The notes under the pieces are model-generated. The model was not told the origin of the DNA and made no database searches. It saw only the letters and a program-made list of their open reading frames with translations. A program made the translations under genes and the position numbers. DNA of 64,000 bases from Flavobacterium sp. Its GTDB lineage: Bacteria > Bacteroidota > Bacteroidia > Flavobacteriales > Flavobacteriaceae. The DNA is taken from assembly GCF_027531905.1 (NCBI RefSeq), contig NZ_JAPZSU010000008.1:62001-126000 (forward strand). The letters are read 5' to 3'. Below are positions 35,661-45,900 of the stretch, in pieces (the first letter of the stretch is position 1; every line of letters begins with the position of its first letter).

Positions 35661-36126
35661 ATATTGTTGTTTTTTACGATTTTTTCAAAGGTTTTTCTAA
35701 CTAGCTTATAAGTCTTACAAAATCATTCAAAGCCATCCAGTTTTGGGTAGTTAGGTATGATAAGTCTCATAGCGCATTAGCTTTTCAAATATATACAATT
35801 TTCATTACAAAATTTATTGTCTTTGGTTTGTTTATGAAGTTTGGGATAAAAAAAAACACACCCCCAGCCCCTCTCAAGAGGGGAGTAGTTGCGTGAATTT
35901 TAGAGCTTTTTTTTAAAAAAAAATGTTCTTTTGGAATTTTAAACACACACACACACACACACACACACCAAACTCGCATAACTCCATTTTTTTTTGGAGT
36001 CGTTGTATCCTCGATTTCAAGAGGGGAGTAGTTGCGCGAATTTTAGAGCTTTTATAATAAATTCTTATTTATTGGAATTTGGAATTTAAAATTTGGAATT
36101 TCGATTCGTGTCGCGTTACCGTTTCT
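35661..36126. repeat. Repeat-rich intergenic region with CA microsatellite and 37-bp direct repeats
   Basis: No gene seen. A pure (AC)n run of about 26 bp covers 35943-35968. A 37-bp sequence starting TCAAGAGGGGAGTAGTTGCG occurs at 35873-35909 and again at 36018-36054 with one mismatch, flanking the microsatellite. CCCCTCTCAAGAGGGG at 35870 forms a hairpin. The open frame across the AC run is low-complexity, not a gene. Confidence 0.75.
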
Positions 36127-36235
36127 AGCCCTGATGGGAGCGGCATCCTGTGGCTCTGAGGTTCAGAGCCACAGATATAGCGGACAGCAGGGCACGAGCG
36201 AAGCGAACTGGCGAAGCATTTAGCTCCTAAAAAAA
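36127..36235 (+). repeat. Scaffold-plus-hairpin repeat, second family
   Basis: AGCCCTGATGGGAGCGGCAT (36127-36146), then a perfect 11-bp hairpin TGTGGCTCTGA-GGT-TCAGAGCCACA (36149-36173), then GATATAGCGGACAGCAGGGC (36174-36193) and TTTAGCTCCTAAAAAA at the end. GCCCTG at the start can pair with CAGGGC after the hairpin. The order is the same as in copies A and B: conserved arm, variable hairpin, then an arm containing AGCGG...ACAGC. It lies upstream of prfA on the same strand. Confidence 0.65.
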
Positions 36236-36305
36236 TCTTAAAAGGGGTTTCTGTAAATTGCTTTCTTTTTTGTATTTTTGCCGTCCAAAATATAAGGACA
36301 AGAAT

Positions 36306-37382
36306 ATGTTAGATAGACTTCAATATGTAAAACAGCGTTTCGACGAGATTTCGGATTTGATTATTCAGCCCGATGTTATCGCGGATCAAAAACGATATGT
36401 GCAACTCAACCAAGAATATAAAAGCATCAAAGCGTTGGTTGAAAAAAGAGAAGAATACATTATTCTCTTAGCCAATATTGAAGAGGCTAACGAAATCATT
36501 GCTGACGGTAGTGATGCCGAAATGGTGGAAATGGCCAAAATGCAGTTGGAAGAAGCCAAAGAGCGTTTACCACAACTGGAAGATGAAATCAAATTTATGT
36601 TGATTCCAAAAGACCCAGAAGACGCGAAAAACGTGATGGTGGAGATTCGTGCCGGTACGGGTGGTGATGAAGCGAGTATTTTTGCGGGCGATTTGTTCCG
36701 TATGTACACTAAATATTGCGAAAGTCAAGGTTGGAGAACCTCAGTGGTGGATATGAACGAGGGAACTTCGGGTGGTTTCAAAGAGGTGATTTTTGAGGTT
36801 ACAGGAGAAGATGTATACGGAACTTTGAAGTTTGAAGCAGGTGTACACCGTGTGCAACGTGTCCCACAAACAGAAACACAAGGACGTGTGCATACTTCGG
36901 CAGCCACAGTTATGGTGCTTCCAGAAGCAGAGGAATTTGATGTACAAATTGATATGAACGATGTTCGTGTGGACTTTTTCTGTTCGTCAGGACCTGGTGG
37001 ACAGTCGGTAAATACGACCAAATCTGCTGTTCGTTTGACGCACATTCCAACAGGATTGGTGGCGCAATGTCAGGATCAAAAATCACAACATAAGAATAAA
37101 GACAAGGCGTTGAACGTATTGCGTTCTCGTTTGTACGAAATGGAATTGGCCAAAAAACAAGCGGAAGATGCTTCAAAACGTACTTCGCAAGTGAGTTCAG
37201 GTGACCGTTCTGCTAAAATTCGTACTTATAATTACGCTCAAGGTCGTGTAACCGATCACCGAATTGGTTTGACCTTATATGATTTGGGTAACATCATGAA
37301 CGGTGATATTCAGAAAATTGTAGCCGAATTACAATTGGTGAACAATATGGAAAAACTGAAAGAAGCTAGCGAGGTTTTTTAA
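36306..37382 (+). CDS. prfA: Peptide chain release factor 1
   Basis: Recognises UAA/UAG stop codons in the ribosome A site and triggers peptide release. The protein is 358 residues from the ATG at 36306; the frame runs upstream to a TTG at 36258, but homologues begin [12 protein letters not shown]. It has the PxT codon-recognition motif as PQT (in [15 protein letters not shown]) and the catalytic GGQ at 231-233 ([17 protein letters not shown]). The PxT motif separates it from RF2 (SPF). A TAnnTTTG-type -7 box (TATTTTTG, 36273-36280) precedes the start by about 25 bp, though without a good -33 TTG. Confidence 0.95.
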   Translation: MLDRLQYVKQRFDEISDLIIQPDVIADQKRYVQLNQEYKSIKALVEKREEYIILLANIEEANEIIADGSDAEMVEMAKMQLEEAKERLPQLEDEIKFMLIPKDPEDAKNVMVEIRAGTGGDEASIFAGDLFRMYTKYCESQGWRTSVVDMNEGTSGGFKEVIFEVTGEDVYGTLKFEAGVHRVQRVPQTETQGRVHTSAATVMVLPEAEEFDVQIDMNDVRVDFFCSSGPGGQSVNTTKSAVRLTHIPTGLVAQCQDQKSQHKNKDKALNVLRSRLYEMELAKKQAEDASKRTSQVSSGDRSAKIRTYNYAQGRVTDHRIGLTLYDLGNIMNGDIQKIVAELQLVNNMEKLKEASEVF

Positions 37383-37394
37383 ATAAAGAGGTTT

Positions 37395-37441
37395 TTGGGT
37401 ATTGGGTTTTAGGTCTTAGGTATTGGGGGGAGGTTTTAGGC
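37395..37441. repeat. Heptamer cluster, left flank of the second four-helix-bundle gene
   Basis: TGGGTAT-TGGGTTT-TAGGTCT-TAGGTAT-TGGGGGG-AGGTTTT: 7-bp period on the G-rich strand. The right flank at 37850 shows the complementary pattern. Confidence 0.75.
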
Positions 37442-37473
37442 TACGAATTTTGTGAAACTAAAATTTATTATAG

Positions 37474-37833
37474 ATGCGTAACTTTAGAGATCTAGAGGTT
37501 TGGCAAAGTGCTGTTTTATTTGTTAAAAGGATTTACACAATAACGGGCACTTTTCCAAGCGAAGAAAAATTTGGACTGGTTTCTCAAATTAATAGATGTG
37601 CAGTTTCAATCCCTTCAAACATAGCCGAAGGCTGTTCCAGAAGTTCTCAAAAAGATTTTTCTAGATTTTTACAAATAAGTCTAGGTTCGGCTTTTGAATT
37701 AGAAACACAAATTGAAATAGCAAAAGAGATCGGTTTTGTAGATCGAATTTCGTATATGGAAATTATTGACGAGCTCAATGTAATTCAAAAAAGAATTCAA
37801 TCTTTAAAAAAGTATGTTGATTCTCAAGTCTAA
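37474..37833 (+). CDS. Four-helix-bundle protein (S23/IVP family), copy 2
   Basis: 119 residues with the same signatures as the protein at 10232: [38 protein letters not shown], then [21 protein letters not shown]. It is a divergent paralogue rather than a recent duplicate. It too is flanked by oppositely oriented heptamer clusters, here with a different heptamer (TGGGTNT / ACACCCA). It sits between prfA and pyrF and is probably unrelated to either. Function unknown. Confidence 0.88.
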   Translation: MRNFRDLEVWQSAVLFVKRIYTITGTFPSEEKFGLVSQINRCAVSIPSNIAEGCSRSSQKDFSRFLQISLGSAFELETQIEIAKEIGFVDRISYMEIIDELNVIQKRIQSLKKYVDSQV

Positions 37834-37849
37834 TTCGTATCGATAAAAG

Positions 37850-37888
37850 ACACCCAACACCCATTACCCAACACCCAACACCCATTTG
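37850..37888. repeat. Heptamer cluster, right flank of the second four-helix-bundle gene
   Basis: ACACCCA-ACACCCA-TTACCCA-ACACCCA-ACACCCA, a clean 7-bp period and inverted relative to the left flank at 37395. It ends just before the pyrF start. Confidence 0.8.
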
Positions 37889-37895
37889 CCCAAAA

Positions 37896-38717
37896 ATGAC
37901 TACACAACAACTACTAGAACAAATCCAATTGAAAAAGTCTTTTCTATGCGTAGGCTTAGATGTTGACTTGAATAAAATACCTTCTCATTTATTAGCAACG
38001 GAAGATCCAATCTTCGAATTCAATAAAGCCATTATCGATGCGACCCACGATTTATGTGTGGCCTACAAACCCAATACGGCTTTTTTTGAAGCGTATGGCA
38101 TAAAAGGTTGGCAGTCGTTGCAAAGAACCATTGAATACATCAATGCGAATTATCCTGAACTCTTTACGATTGCAGATGCAAAACGTGGCGATATTGGGAA
38201 TACGTCTTCAATGTATGCCAAAGCCTTTTTTGAGGATTTGAATTTTGATAGTGTAACGGTAGCACCGTATATGGGAAAAGATTCGGTGGAGCCATTTTTG
38301 GCTTTCGAAAACAAACACACCATAATGTTGGCCTTGACGTCTAACGAAGGCGCTTTTGATTTTCAAACCTTATCGGTAAATGGTACAGAATTGTACAAAC
38401 AGGTTTTAGAAACTTCAAAATCGTGGAAAAACAGTCATAACTTGATGTATGTCGTAGGTGCCACCAAAGCCGAATACTTTACTGAGATTCGTAAAATTGT
38501 TCCTGATAGCTTCTTGTTGGTTCCTGGTGTTGGCGCACAAGGCGGCAGTCTGTCTGAGGTCTGCAAATACGGATTGAATAGTCAAGTTGGTTTGTTGATC
38601 AACTCGTCTAGAGCCATTATTTATGCTTCGAATAAAGAAGATTTTGCCGAAGTTGCTAGAAACGAAGCGTTGAAAATGCAACAGGAAATGGAGGAGATTC
38701 TTAGGTTAAGGGGGTAA
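37896..38717 (+). CDS. pyrF: Orotidine 5'-phosphate decarboxylase (type 2)
   Basis: Decarboxylates OMP to UMP, the last step of de novo pyrimidine synthesis. The 273-residue length and the [19 protein letters not shown] signature place it in the longer type 2 group common in Bacteroidetes. The substrate-contacting [12 protein letters not shown] and the phosphate-binding [12 protein letters not shown] loop are present. It stands alone; an 86-bp tandem repeat array follows. Confidence 0.95.
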   Translation: MTTQQLLEQIQLKKSFLCVGLDVDLNKIPSHLLATEDPIFEFNKAIIDATHDLCVAYKPNTAFFEAYGIKGWQSLQRTIEYINANYPELFTIADAKRGDIGNTSSMYAKAFFEDLNFDSVTVAPYMGKDSVEPFLAFENKHTIMLALTSNEGAFDFQTLSVNGTELYKQVLETSKSWKNSHNLMYVVGATKAEYFTEIRKIVPDSFLLVPGVGAQGGSLSEVCKYGLNSQVGLLINSSRAIIYASNKEDFAEVARNEALKMQQEMEEILRLRG

Positions 38718-39163
38718 AGGTTTAAGGTTTAAAAGTTTAAGGTTTAAAGGTTTAATGTTGTTTGTTTAAATCTTTGCGCCCTTTGCGGTTAAATTTTTCA
38801 AACCATTTAAGGCATTTAAGGTCATTTAAGTTTTTTCTTTGCGACCCTTGCGTAAATCCTTGCGCCCTTTGCGGTTAAATTTTTCAAACCATTTAAGGCA
38901 TTAAAGGTCATTGAAGTTTTTTCTTTGCGACCGTTGCGTAAATCCTTGCGTCCTTTGCGGTTAAGTTTTTCAAACCATTTAAGGTATTTAAGGTCATTTA
39001 AGTTTTTTCTTTGTGACCCTTGCGTAAATCTTTGCGTCCTTTGCGTTTAAATTTTTCAAACCATTTTAAGGCATTTAAGGTCATTGAAGTTTTTTCTTTG
39101 CGACCTTTGCGTAAATCCTTGCGCCCTTTGCGGTTAAATTTTTTGCGGTTAAATTCAATCAGT
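38718..39163 (+). repeat. 86-bp tandem repeat array (about 4.5 copies)
   Basis: After a short GGTTTAA-type cluster (38718-38757), a unit containing CTTTGCGGTTAAATTTTTCA and AACCATTTAAGGCATTTAAG recurs. Equivalent positions are 38781, 38867, 38953, 39039 and 39126, giving periods of 86, 86, 86 and 87 bp. Units differ by a few substitutions. The array runs to within a few bases of the next gene's ATG, and the apparent N-terminal extension of that gene (from 39020) is translated repeat. Confidence 0.85.
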
Positions 39164-39970
39164 ATGAAACAACTAACAGATCAAATCGGTACTTCTCATT
39201 TTTTTGAATCGACACCTCGTCGAATTGTTTCGTTGGTTCCCTCACAAACGGAGTTGTTGTTTGATTTAGGATTGGAAGACCAAATCGTTGGAATCACCAA
39301 GTTTTGTGTGCATCCAAAGCATTTGCTTAAAACCAAAAAAATAGTAGGAGGAACCAAACAGGTTCATTTTGATAAAATAAAAGCCTTACAAGCTGATATC
39401 ATTATCTGCAACAAAGAAGAAAACACGCTGGAAATGGTACAACAACTTTCTGCAATTGCACCAGTTTGGGTGACGAATGTGGTTACGATTGCAGATAATT
39501 TTCAAATGATTACGGATTTTGGGTTGCTTTTCGATACAACTGCCGAAGCCAAAATTTTGAATGAAAGTATTCATTCGGCGTTGGCTGATTTTACAACTTT
39601 TATAGCCACCATTCCTACTCAAAAAGCAGCTTATTTTATTTGGAAAAAGCCTTATATGGTAGCAGGTTCAGGTACTTTTATTAACGAGTTGTTGCAATTG
39701 AATCGATTCGATAATTTTTTTGGAACGCAATCCCGTTATCCCGAAATAGCTGTTGATGCGTCAACTCGATATGAGGCAGTCGAATTGGTGTTGCTTTCTT
39801 CGGAACCTTATCCTTTTAAGAATGAAGATGTAGCCGAATTCACTTCCTTTTTTCCAAATGCCAAAATACGGTTAGTCGATGGTGAGTATTTTTCGTGGCA
39901 CGGTAGCCGATTACTTAAGGCGCTTTCTTATTTTAAAGAATTACAACAAGAGTTGGTTTTGGATATTTAA
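39164..39970 (+). CDS. Helical-backbone metal receptor (BtuF/FepB-like substrate-binding fold)
   Basis: 268-residue protein of the class III periplasmic-binding fold used for cobalamin or ferric siderophores. RRIVSLVPSQTELLFDLGLEDQIVGITKFC is the usual opening, with DIIICNKEENTLEMVQQL and YFIWKKPYMVAGSGTFINELL further on. The ATG at 39164 is preferred because everything upstream in frame is tandem repeat. No signal peptide or lipobox is visible, so it may be cytoplasmic, or the exported form may be lost. No permease or ATPase gene is adjacent. Confidence 0.85.
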   Translation: MKQLTDQIGTSHFFESTPRRIVSLVPSQTELLFDLGLEDQIVGITKFCVHPKHLLKTKKIVGGTKQVHFDKIKALQADIIICNKEENTLEMVQQLSAIAPVWVTNVVTIADNFQMITDFGLLFDTTAEAKILNESIHSALADFTTFIATIPTQKAAYFIWKKPYMVAGSGTFINELLQLNRFDNFFGTQSRYPEIAVDASTRYEAVELVLLSSEPYPFKNEDVAEFTSFFPNAKIRLVDGEYFSWHGSRLLKALSYFKELQQELVLDI

Positions 39971-40070
39971 GTTGTTGGTAATTAGTAATTTGTATTAGGA
40001 TTGCTAATTTCAAAACATTGAATTGGCTTTTAAAATTATTATTCTATTTTTACAAAAAAAAAACTAACGA

Positions 40071-40856
40071 ATGCTTAATTACACTATCTACAAGAATGAA
40101 ACAAGTATACAATGGGTAACTTTTGTCCATGGTGCAGGAGGAAGCTCGTCGATATGGTTTAAGCAAATTCGAGATTTTCAAAAGCAATACAATGTTTTAC
40201 TTTTGGACCTCAGAGGACACGGAGAATCTAAACCAACCCTGAAAACGGCTTTTAAACAGAAATATACTTTTTCGGCTTTGGCGAATGATATAGTGGAGGT
40301 TTTAGAGCATTTGAAAATTGAACGTTCTCATTTTGTGGGCATTTCATTAGGAACGATTTTGATTCGTCAATTGGCAGAAATGTATCCTCAAAAAGTGCAA
40401 AGCATGATTTTGGGTGGTGCCATTTTGAAAATGAATTTCCGTTCTCAAATTTTAATGCGTTTGGGTAATGCCTTCAAATATGTATTGCCTTATTTGGTAT
40501 TGTATCGCTTTTTTGCTTTTGTCATTATGCCCAAGAAAAGTCATAAACAATCGAGAGTATTGTTTATCAATGAAGCTAAAAAATTATACCAAAAGGAGTT
40601 TATAAAATGGTTTAAACTCACAGCCGAAATCAATCCTGTTCTGAAGTGGTTCCGACAAGTAGAATTGAATATCCCAACACTTTACGTTATGGGAGAAGAG
40701 GATTATATGTTTTTGCCTTCTGTTCGAAAAGTAGTCGAAAATCACTATCGCTCTTCAAAGCTTTTTGTTATTGAAAAATGCGGTCATGTAGTGAATGTTG
40801 AGCAACCTTTGGCTTTCAATACAGCCGTACTTTCTTTCTTAGATACTGCACAATAA
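40071..40856 (+). CDS. Alpha/beta hydrolase
   Basis: 261-residue cytosolic hydrolase. An oxyanion region (VTFVHGAGGSSSIW), the nucleophile elbow GISLGT, an acid in MGEEDYMFLP and a terminal histidine in CGHVVNVEQP complete the triad. It resembles the 3-oxoadipate enol-lactonase/MhpC-type group, but the substrate cannot be named. A hydrophobic cap segment (NAFKYVLPYLVLYRFFAFVIMP) is typical of lid domains. It is a single gene with its own terminator. Confidence 0.87.
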   Translation: MLNYTIYKNETSIQWVTFVHGAGGSSSIWFKQIRDFQKQYNVLLLDLRGHGESKPTLKTAFKQKYTFSALANDIVEVLEHLKIERSHFVGISLGTILIRQLAEMYPQKVQSMILGGAILKMNFRSQILMRLGNAFKYVLPYLVLYRFFAFVIMPKKSHKQSRVLFINEAKKLYQKEFIKWFKLTAEINPVLKWFRQVELNIPTLYVMGEEDYMFLPSVRKVVENHYRSSKLFVIEKCGHVVNVEQPLAFNTAVLSFLDTAQ

Positions 40857-40890
40857 AAAATGCCGACATCAAAAGACGTCGGCATTTTTA
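40853..40890. terminator. Terminator after the alpha/beta hydrolase gene
   Basis: AAATGCCGACATC/GACGTCGGCATTT hairpin with flanking A-run and T-run, between convergent genes. Confidence 0.88.
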
Positions 40891-41049
40891 TAACTAACCA
40901 AAACCAAATAATAAATAACCAGTTTATTACACTACAAAGGTCAGGAATAAGTTAGTATGTCTTTGTTAAAATTATGTTATTACTTTGTTGCCAATAAGTT
41001 AAGTCTATTTGATGGCTTTTTTTTGGTCATTTTTTCTTGTTATAATATG

Positions 41050-41766
41050 TTAATCTTGCATAGCAAAAACTTTCTTTAAAACTGTAGAAGTTCTTGATTG
41101 TAAATTAGTTCTGATATTTTTTTCTTCAATGGCAATCATTTTAAAAACGCCTTCTAGTGCTTTGTTGGTTACATAATCATTCAAGTCGGGATTGATTTTT
41201 GAAACCAAAGGAACGGTATTGTATTTTTGAATGATTCCATTCCAAATTTTATCAGCACCAACCTTTCCGATGGATTGTTGTACTACAGGAAGAAATTTAG
41301 CATATAATTCTTTGTTGGTGGATTGCTGTAAATAGGTTGTAGCAGCATTTTCATTACCCATCAAAATGGTTTTAGCATCCGCAATTTTGATGTTTTTTAT
41401 AGCAGCTACAAATACGGGAGTTGCTTCTTTTACGGCATCTTCAGCGGCTCTATTCAGGGCTTTAATTCCGTCATCGGCTAGCGAACCCATTCCTAGTTTA
41501 CGTAATGTTTTGTCGACTTTGGTTAACTCTTCTGGCATTACGATTTTGACCAATTCATTTTTGTAGAAACCGTCTACTTGCGTCAATTTCGAAACTTGTT
41601 CGGTGATACCTTTGTTTAAAGCTTCTTTTAGTCCAGCCGCGATATCTACGGTTCCGTTTTTGTTTAAAATACCAGTTGCCGTTTCGGATGATTTTTTTAG
41701 AATATTTTTGATTTGAGCGTTACCCATAATAGGTAATACAATAAGTAGGATTAAAAATTTCTTCAT
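41050..41766 (-). CDS. DUF4197 domain-containing secreted protein
   Basis: 238 residues: a signal peptide (1-17, ending GNAQ) followed by an almost all-helical DUF4197 domain. Recognisable stretches are AAGLKEALNKGITEQVSKLTQVDGFYKN, KTLRKLGMGSLADDGIKALNRAAEDAVKEA and the C-terminal NDYVTNKALEGVFKMIAIEEKNIR. The function of the family is unknown. It follows purU on the same strand with a 32-bp gap, so read-through is likely. Confidence 0.9.
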   Translation of the reverse strand: MKKFLILLIVLPIMGNAQIKNILKKSSETATGILNKNGTVDIAAGLKEALNKGITEQVSKLTQVDGFYKNELVKIVMPEELTKVDKTLRKLGMGSLADDGIKALNRAAEDAVKEATPVFVAAIKNIKIADAKTILMGNENAATTYLQQSTNKELYAKFLPVVQQSIGKVGADKIWNGIIQKYNTVPLVSKINPDLNDYVTNKALEGVFKMIAIEEKNIRTNLQSRTSTVLKKVFAMQD

Positions 41767-41798
41767 TAGGATTTTGTGGTTTATTGAATGGATATAAG

Positions 41799-42653
41799 TT
41801 ACAAAAATACTACAGTTTTGTTGTTATACACCATAGTTTTTCGTTCAGCATGCAATTTAATGGCTCTTGCCAAAACCATTCGTTCTAAATCACGTCCTTT
41901 CATAATAAAATCTTCTATAGAGTGACTGTGGGTTACACGAGCAATATCTTGTTCGATGATTGGGCCTTCGTCCAAACCTTCGGTGACATAATGACTAGTA
42001 GCGCCAATGATTTTTACACCGCGTTTAAATGCTGAATGATAAGGTTTAGCCCCAGGAAAAGCGGGTAAGAAAGAATGATGGATATTGATAATGTTGTTTT
42101 GGTACTTTTCAATCAGTTTAGGGGTAATGATTTGCATATAGCGCGCCAATACAATGAAGTCGATATTGTATTTATCTAATAACTCTAATTGTCCTTTTTC
42201 TCCAATTTCTTTAATTTCTTTGGTGAAAGGAACGCAATAAAAAGGAATAGCAAATTGTTCAGCTACTTTTCTTAAATCTTCATGATTGCTAATGATTACA
42301 GGGATTTCAAGTGGTAATTCGCCAGCACTATAACGTCCCAAAATATCGTATAAACAATGATCGTATTTAGAAACAAACAGAGCCATTCTCGGTTTTTGCT
42401 TTTGCGGATAAATTTTCCAATCCATATCGAATGGAAGAGCTAAATTGTTTTCAAAATCAGCTTTTATGGCTTCTATAGGCCATTTTTCTGACTCTAATTC
42501 GCATTCCAATCGCATAAAAAAAACATTTTCATCGGCATCCACGTGTTGGTCCAAATAAATAATGTTTCCTTCTATCGAGGCGATATAGTTGGTAACTGAG
42601 GCTATAATTGACTTTTGATCTTTACAATGAATGAGGATGGTAATTTTTTGCAT
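41799..42653 (-). CDS. purU: Formyltetrahydrofolate deformylase
   Basis: Hydrolyses 10-formyl-THF to formate and THF, balancing one-carbon units. The 284-residue protein has an N-terminal ACT domain (about 1-85, ILIHCKDQKSIIASVTNYI) and a formyltransferase domain with NIINIHHSFLPAFPGAKPYHSAF (catalytic His) and the aspartate of TEGLDEGPIIEQD. The ACT domain separates it from PurN. It diverges from icmF; the intergenic region contains a 34-bp perfect palindrome. Confidence 0.95.
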   Translation of the reverse strand: MQKITILIHCKDQKSIIASVTNYIASIEGNIIYLDQHVDADENVFFMRLECELESEKWPIEAIKADFENNLALPFDMDWKIYPQKQKPRMALFVSKYDHCLYDILGRYSAGELPLEIPVIISNHEDLRKVAEQFAIPFYCVPFTKEIKEIGEKGQLELLDKYNIDFIVLARYMQIITPKLIEKYQNNIINIHHSFLPAFPGAKPYHSAFKRGVKIIGATSHYVTEGLDEGPIIEQDIARVTHSHSIEDFIMKGRDLERMVLARAIKLHAERKTMVYNNKTVVFL

Positions 42654-42759
42654 TTTTTCTTTTAATTGTGCTTTATTACTAGGTTTTAAAATGTTTTTAT
42701 CATTAAACGTACTGAATGACTATTTTTTTGTTTATTTGAGGACAAAATCTTGTTTGTTT

Positions 42760-42793
42760 TAGAATCAAAAGAAAACGTTTTCTTTTGATTCTA
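42760..42793. promoter_or_regulatory. 34-bp perfect palindrome between purU and icmF
   Basis: TAGAATCAAAAGAAAAC followed directly by its exact reverse complement, with no spacer. It lies 107 bp from the purU start and 148 bp from the icmF start. It lacks a T-run and sits between divergent genes, so an operator or a cruciform/RNA hairpin is more likely than a terminator. Confidence 0.6.
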
Positions 42794-42940
42794 TTGCGAT
42801 TAGTTATCCTTTTTTACCAAAACTAACTTATTTTTTTTAAGAAATAGCAGCATTTAGTTGTTTTATAGTAATTCAATAAAATGCTAATTTTTATTTTAAA
42901 AAATGTGTAATTTGGCGCTATTAATTATCATATTCATAAA

Positions 42941-45900
42941 ATGGAACCACAAAAACCTTATATTCCTGTTAATAAAGTAAGAATTGTTACCGCAGCCTCA
43001 CTCTTTGACGGTCATGATGCCGCTATAAATATTATGCGTCGTATTATTCAGTCAACTGGAGTAGAGGTAATTCATTTGGGGCATGATCGAAGTGTAGAAG
43101 AAGTAGTAAATACAGCTATTCAAGAGGATGCCAATGCGATTGCAATGACTTCTTATCAAGGGGGACATAACGAATACTTTAAATATATGTATGATTTGCT
43201 TCAAGAAAAAGGAGCAGGGCATATCAAGATTTTTGGCGGAGGCGGAGGCGTTATTTTGCCTTCAGAAATTGAGGAATTACATCAGTACGGTATCACCAGA
43301 ATTTATGCTCCAGATGATGGACGCGCTATGGGATTACAAGGAATGATTAATGATTTGGTGGAACGTTCTGATTTTGCTATTGGTGATCAATTGTCTAATG
43401 AATTAGAATTAATTGAAGATAAAACACCAACTGCGATTGCAAGACTTATTTCGGCAGCAGAGAATTTTCCAGAAATTGCAAAACCAGTTTTTGATACAAT
43501 TCATACTAAAAATGAAACTTCTAAAATTCCCGTTCTAGGAATTACAGGAACCGGTGGAGCTGGAAAATCTTCTTTGGTAGATGAATTGGTTCGTCGTTTT
43601 TTAATTGATTTTCCAGAGAAAACCATTGGATTAATCTCTGTAGATCCATCAAAACGTAAAACAGGTGGCGCCTTGTTAGGCGATAGAATTCGTATGAATG
43701 CAATCAATAATCCTCGAGTTTATATGCGTTCGTTGGCGACACGTCAATCTAATTTGGCTTTGTCTAAATATGTAGCCGAAGCAATTCAGGTGCTTAAGGC
43801 GGCGAAATACGATATTATTATTTTAGAAACTTCAGGAATTGGGCAATCGGATACTGAAATTATGGACCATTCAGATGTTTCATTATACGTAATGACACCT
43901 GAGTTTGGTGCAGCTACGCAATTGGAAAAAATTGACATGCTTGATTTTGCCGATTTAGTGGCCTTGAATAAATTCGACAAGCGTGGTGCTTTGGATGCGC
44001 TTAGAGATGTGAAAAAACAATACCAACGCAATCATAATTTATGGGATGTAAATCCTGATGAAATGCCTGTTTTTGGTACTATTGCTTCTCAGTTTAACGA
44101 TCCAGGAATGAACACGCTCTACAAATCGATTATGGATAAAATTGTAGCCAAAACGAGTTCGGACTTAAAATCGACTTTCGAGATTACTCGTGAAATGAGC
44201 GAGAAAATTTTTGTCATTCCACCACATCGCACGCGTTACTTATCTGAAATAGCGGAGAACAACCGTAAATATGATGAAACGGCTTTGAGTCAAGAGCAAG
44301 TGGCTCAAAAGTTATACGGAATTTATAAAACAATCGAAACAGTTTCTAATAAGAAGCCAGAACTCAATAAAGCTGGAATTGATGACGCGTCTGTATTGCC
44401 ATCTGCTACAGCGCCGCATGATGAAAACCGCATCTTTTTGAATTTACTTTTGAATCAATTCGACAAAGTAAAAATGGATTTAGATCCTTACAATTGGGAA
44501 ATGATTCTGACTTGGAATGAAAAAGTAAATAAATATAAAAATCCTGTTTATACTTTTAAAGTTAGAGATCGTGAAATCAAAATGGCAACGCATACCGAAA
44601 GTTTGTCGCATTCACAAATACCTAAAGTTGCTTTGCCAAAGTATAAAGCTTGGGGTGATATTTTGCGTTGGTGTTTACAAGAAAATGTTCCAGGAGAATT
44701 TCCATTTACTGCAGGATTGTATCCTTTCAAACGCGAAGGTGAAGATCCTTCTCGAATGTTTGCAGGTGAAGGTGGTCCAGAGCGAACGAACAAACGTTTT
44801 CATTATGTAAGTGCAGGTTTACCAGCCAAAAGACTTTCGACAGCTTTTGATAGTGTGACTTTGTACGGAAACGATCCACACATTCGTCCTGATATTTATG
44901 GTAAAATCGGAAATGCAGGAGTTTCTATTTGTTGCTTGGATGATGCTAAAAAACTGTATTCGGGTTTTGATTTAGTGCACGCTATGACTTCGGTGAGTAT
45001 GACTATCAATGGACCTGCGCCTATGTTGCTTGGATTCTTTATGAATGCTGCTATCGATCAACAATGTGAGATGTATATCAAGCAGAATGATTTGGTGGAT
45101 GAAGTAGAAGCTAAGATAAAAGCGATTTACCAAGAAAAAGGAGTAGAGCGTCCAAAATATCAAGGTGATTTACCAGAAGGTAATAATGGTTTGGGATTAC
45201 TACTTTTGGGAGTAACAGGGGATCAAGTGTTGCCATTGGAAATTTATAATGAAATTAAAGCCAAAACATTAGCGCAAGTTCGTGGTACCGTTCAAGCGGA
45301 TATTTTAAAAGAAGACCAAGCACAAAACACTTGTATTTTCTCTACGGAGTTTGCGTTGCGACTAATGGGTGACGTTCAGGAATATTTCATTGCGAAAAAT
45401 GTCCGAAACTTTTATTCGGTTTCTATTTCAGGCTATCATATTGCCGAGGCTGGAGCTAATCCTATTACGCAATTGGCTTTTACTTTAGCCAATGGTTTTA
45501 CTTATGTAGAATACTACTTGAGTAGAGGAATGAACATCAATGATTTTGGACCAAATTTATCGTTCTTTTTCTCGAATGGTGTAGATCCAGAATATGCAGT
45601 TATCGGACGTGTTGCCAGAAGAATTTGGGCGAAAGCTTTGAAAAATAAATATGGAGCCAACGAAAGAGCTCAGATGTTGAAATACCACATTCAAACTTCA
45701 GGGCGTTCTTTGCATGCTCAAGAAATTGATTTCAATGATATTCGTACGACTTTACAGGCTTTGTATGCGATTTATGATAACTGTAACTCTTTGCATACCA
45801 ATGCGTATGACGAAGCTATTACAACGCCAACAGAAGAATCGGTGCGTAGAGCTATGGCTATTCAGTTGATTATTAATAAAGAGTTAGGTTTGGCTAAAAA

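Noticed and set aside
35785..35979. 64-codon frame with a VCVCVCV stretch
   Set aside because: It is coded by the CA microsatellite and flanking repeats and has no protein-like signature.
38772..39155. Possible CRISPR array
   Set aside because: Units are contiguous 86-bp near-identical copies with no short repeat/unique spacer alternation and no cas genes nearby.
39020..39163. N-terminal extension of the metal-receptor protein
   Set aside because: It is translated 86-bp tandem repeat (KSLRPLRLNF twice); homologous sequence begins at the ATG at 39164.
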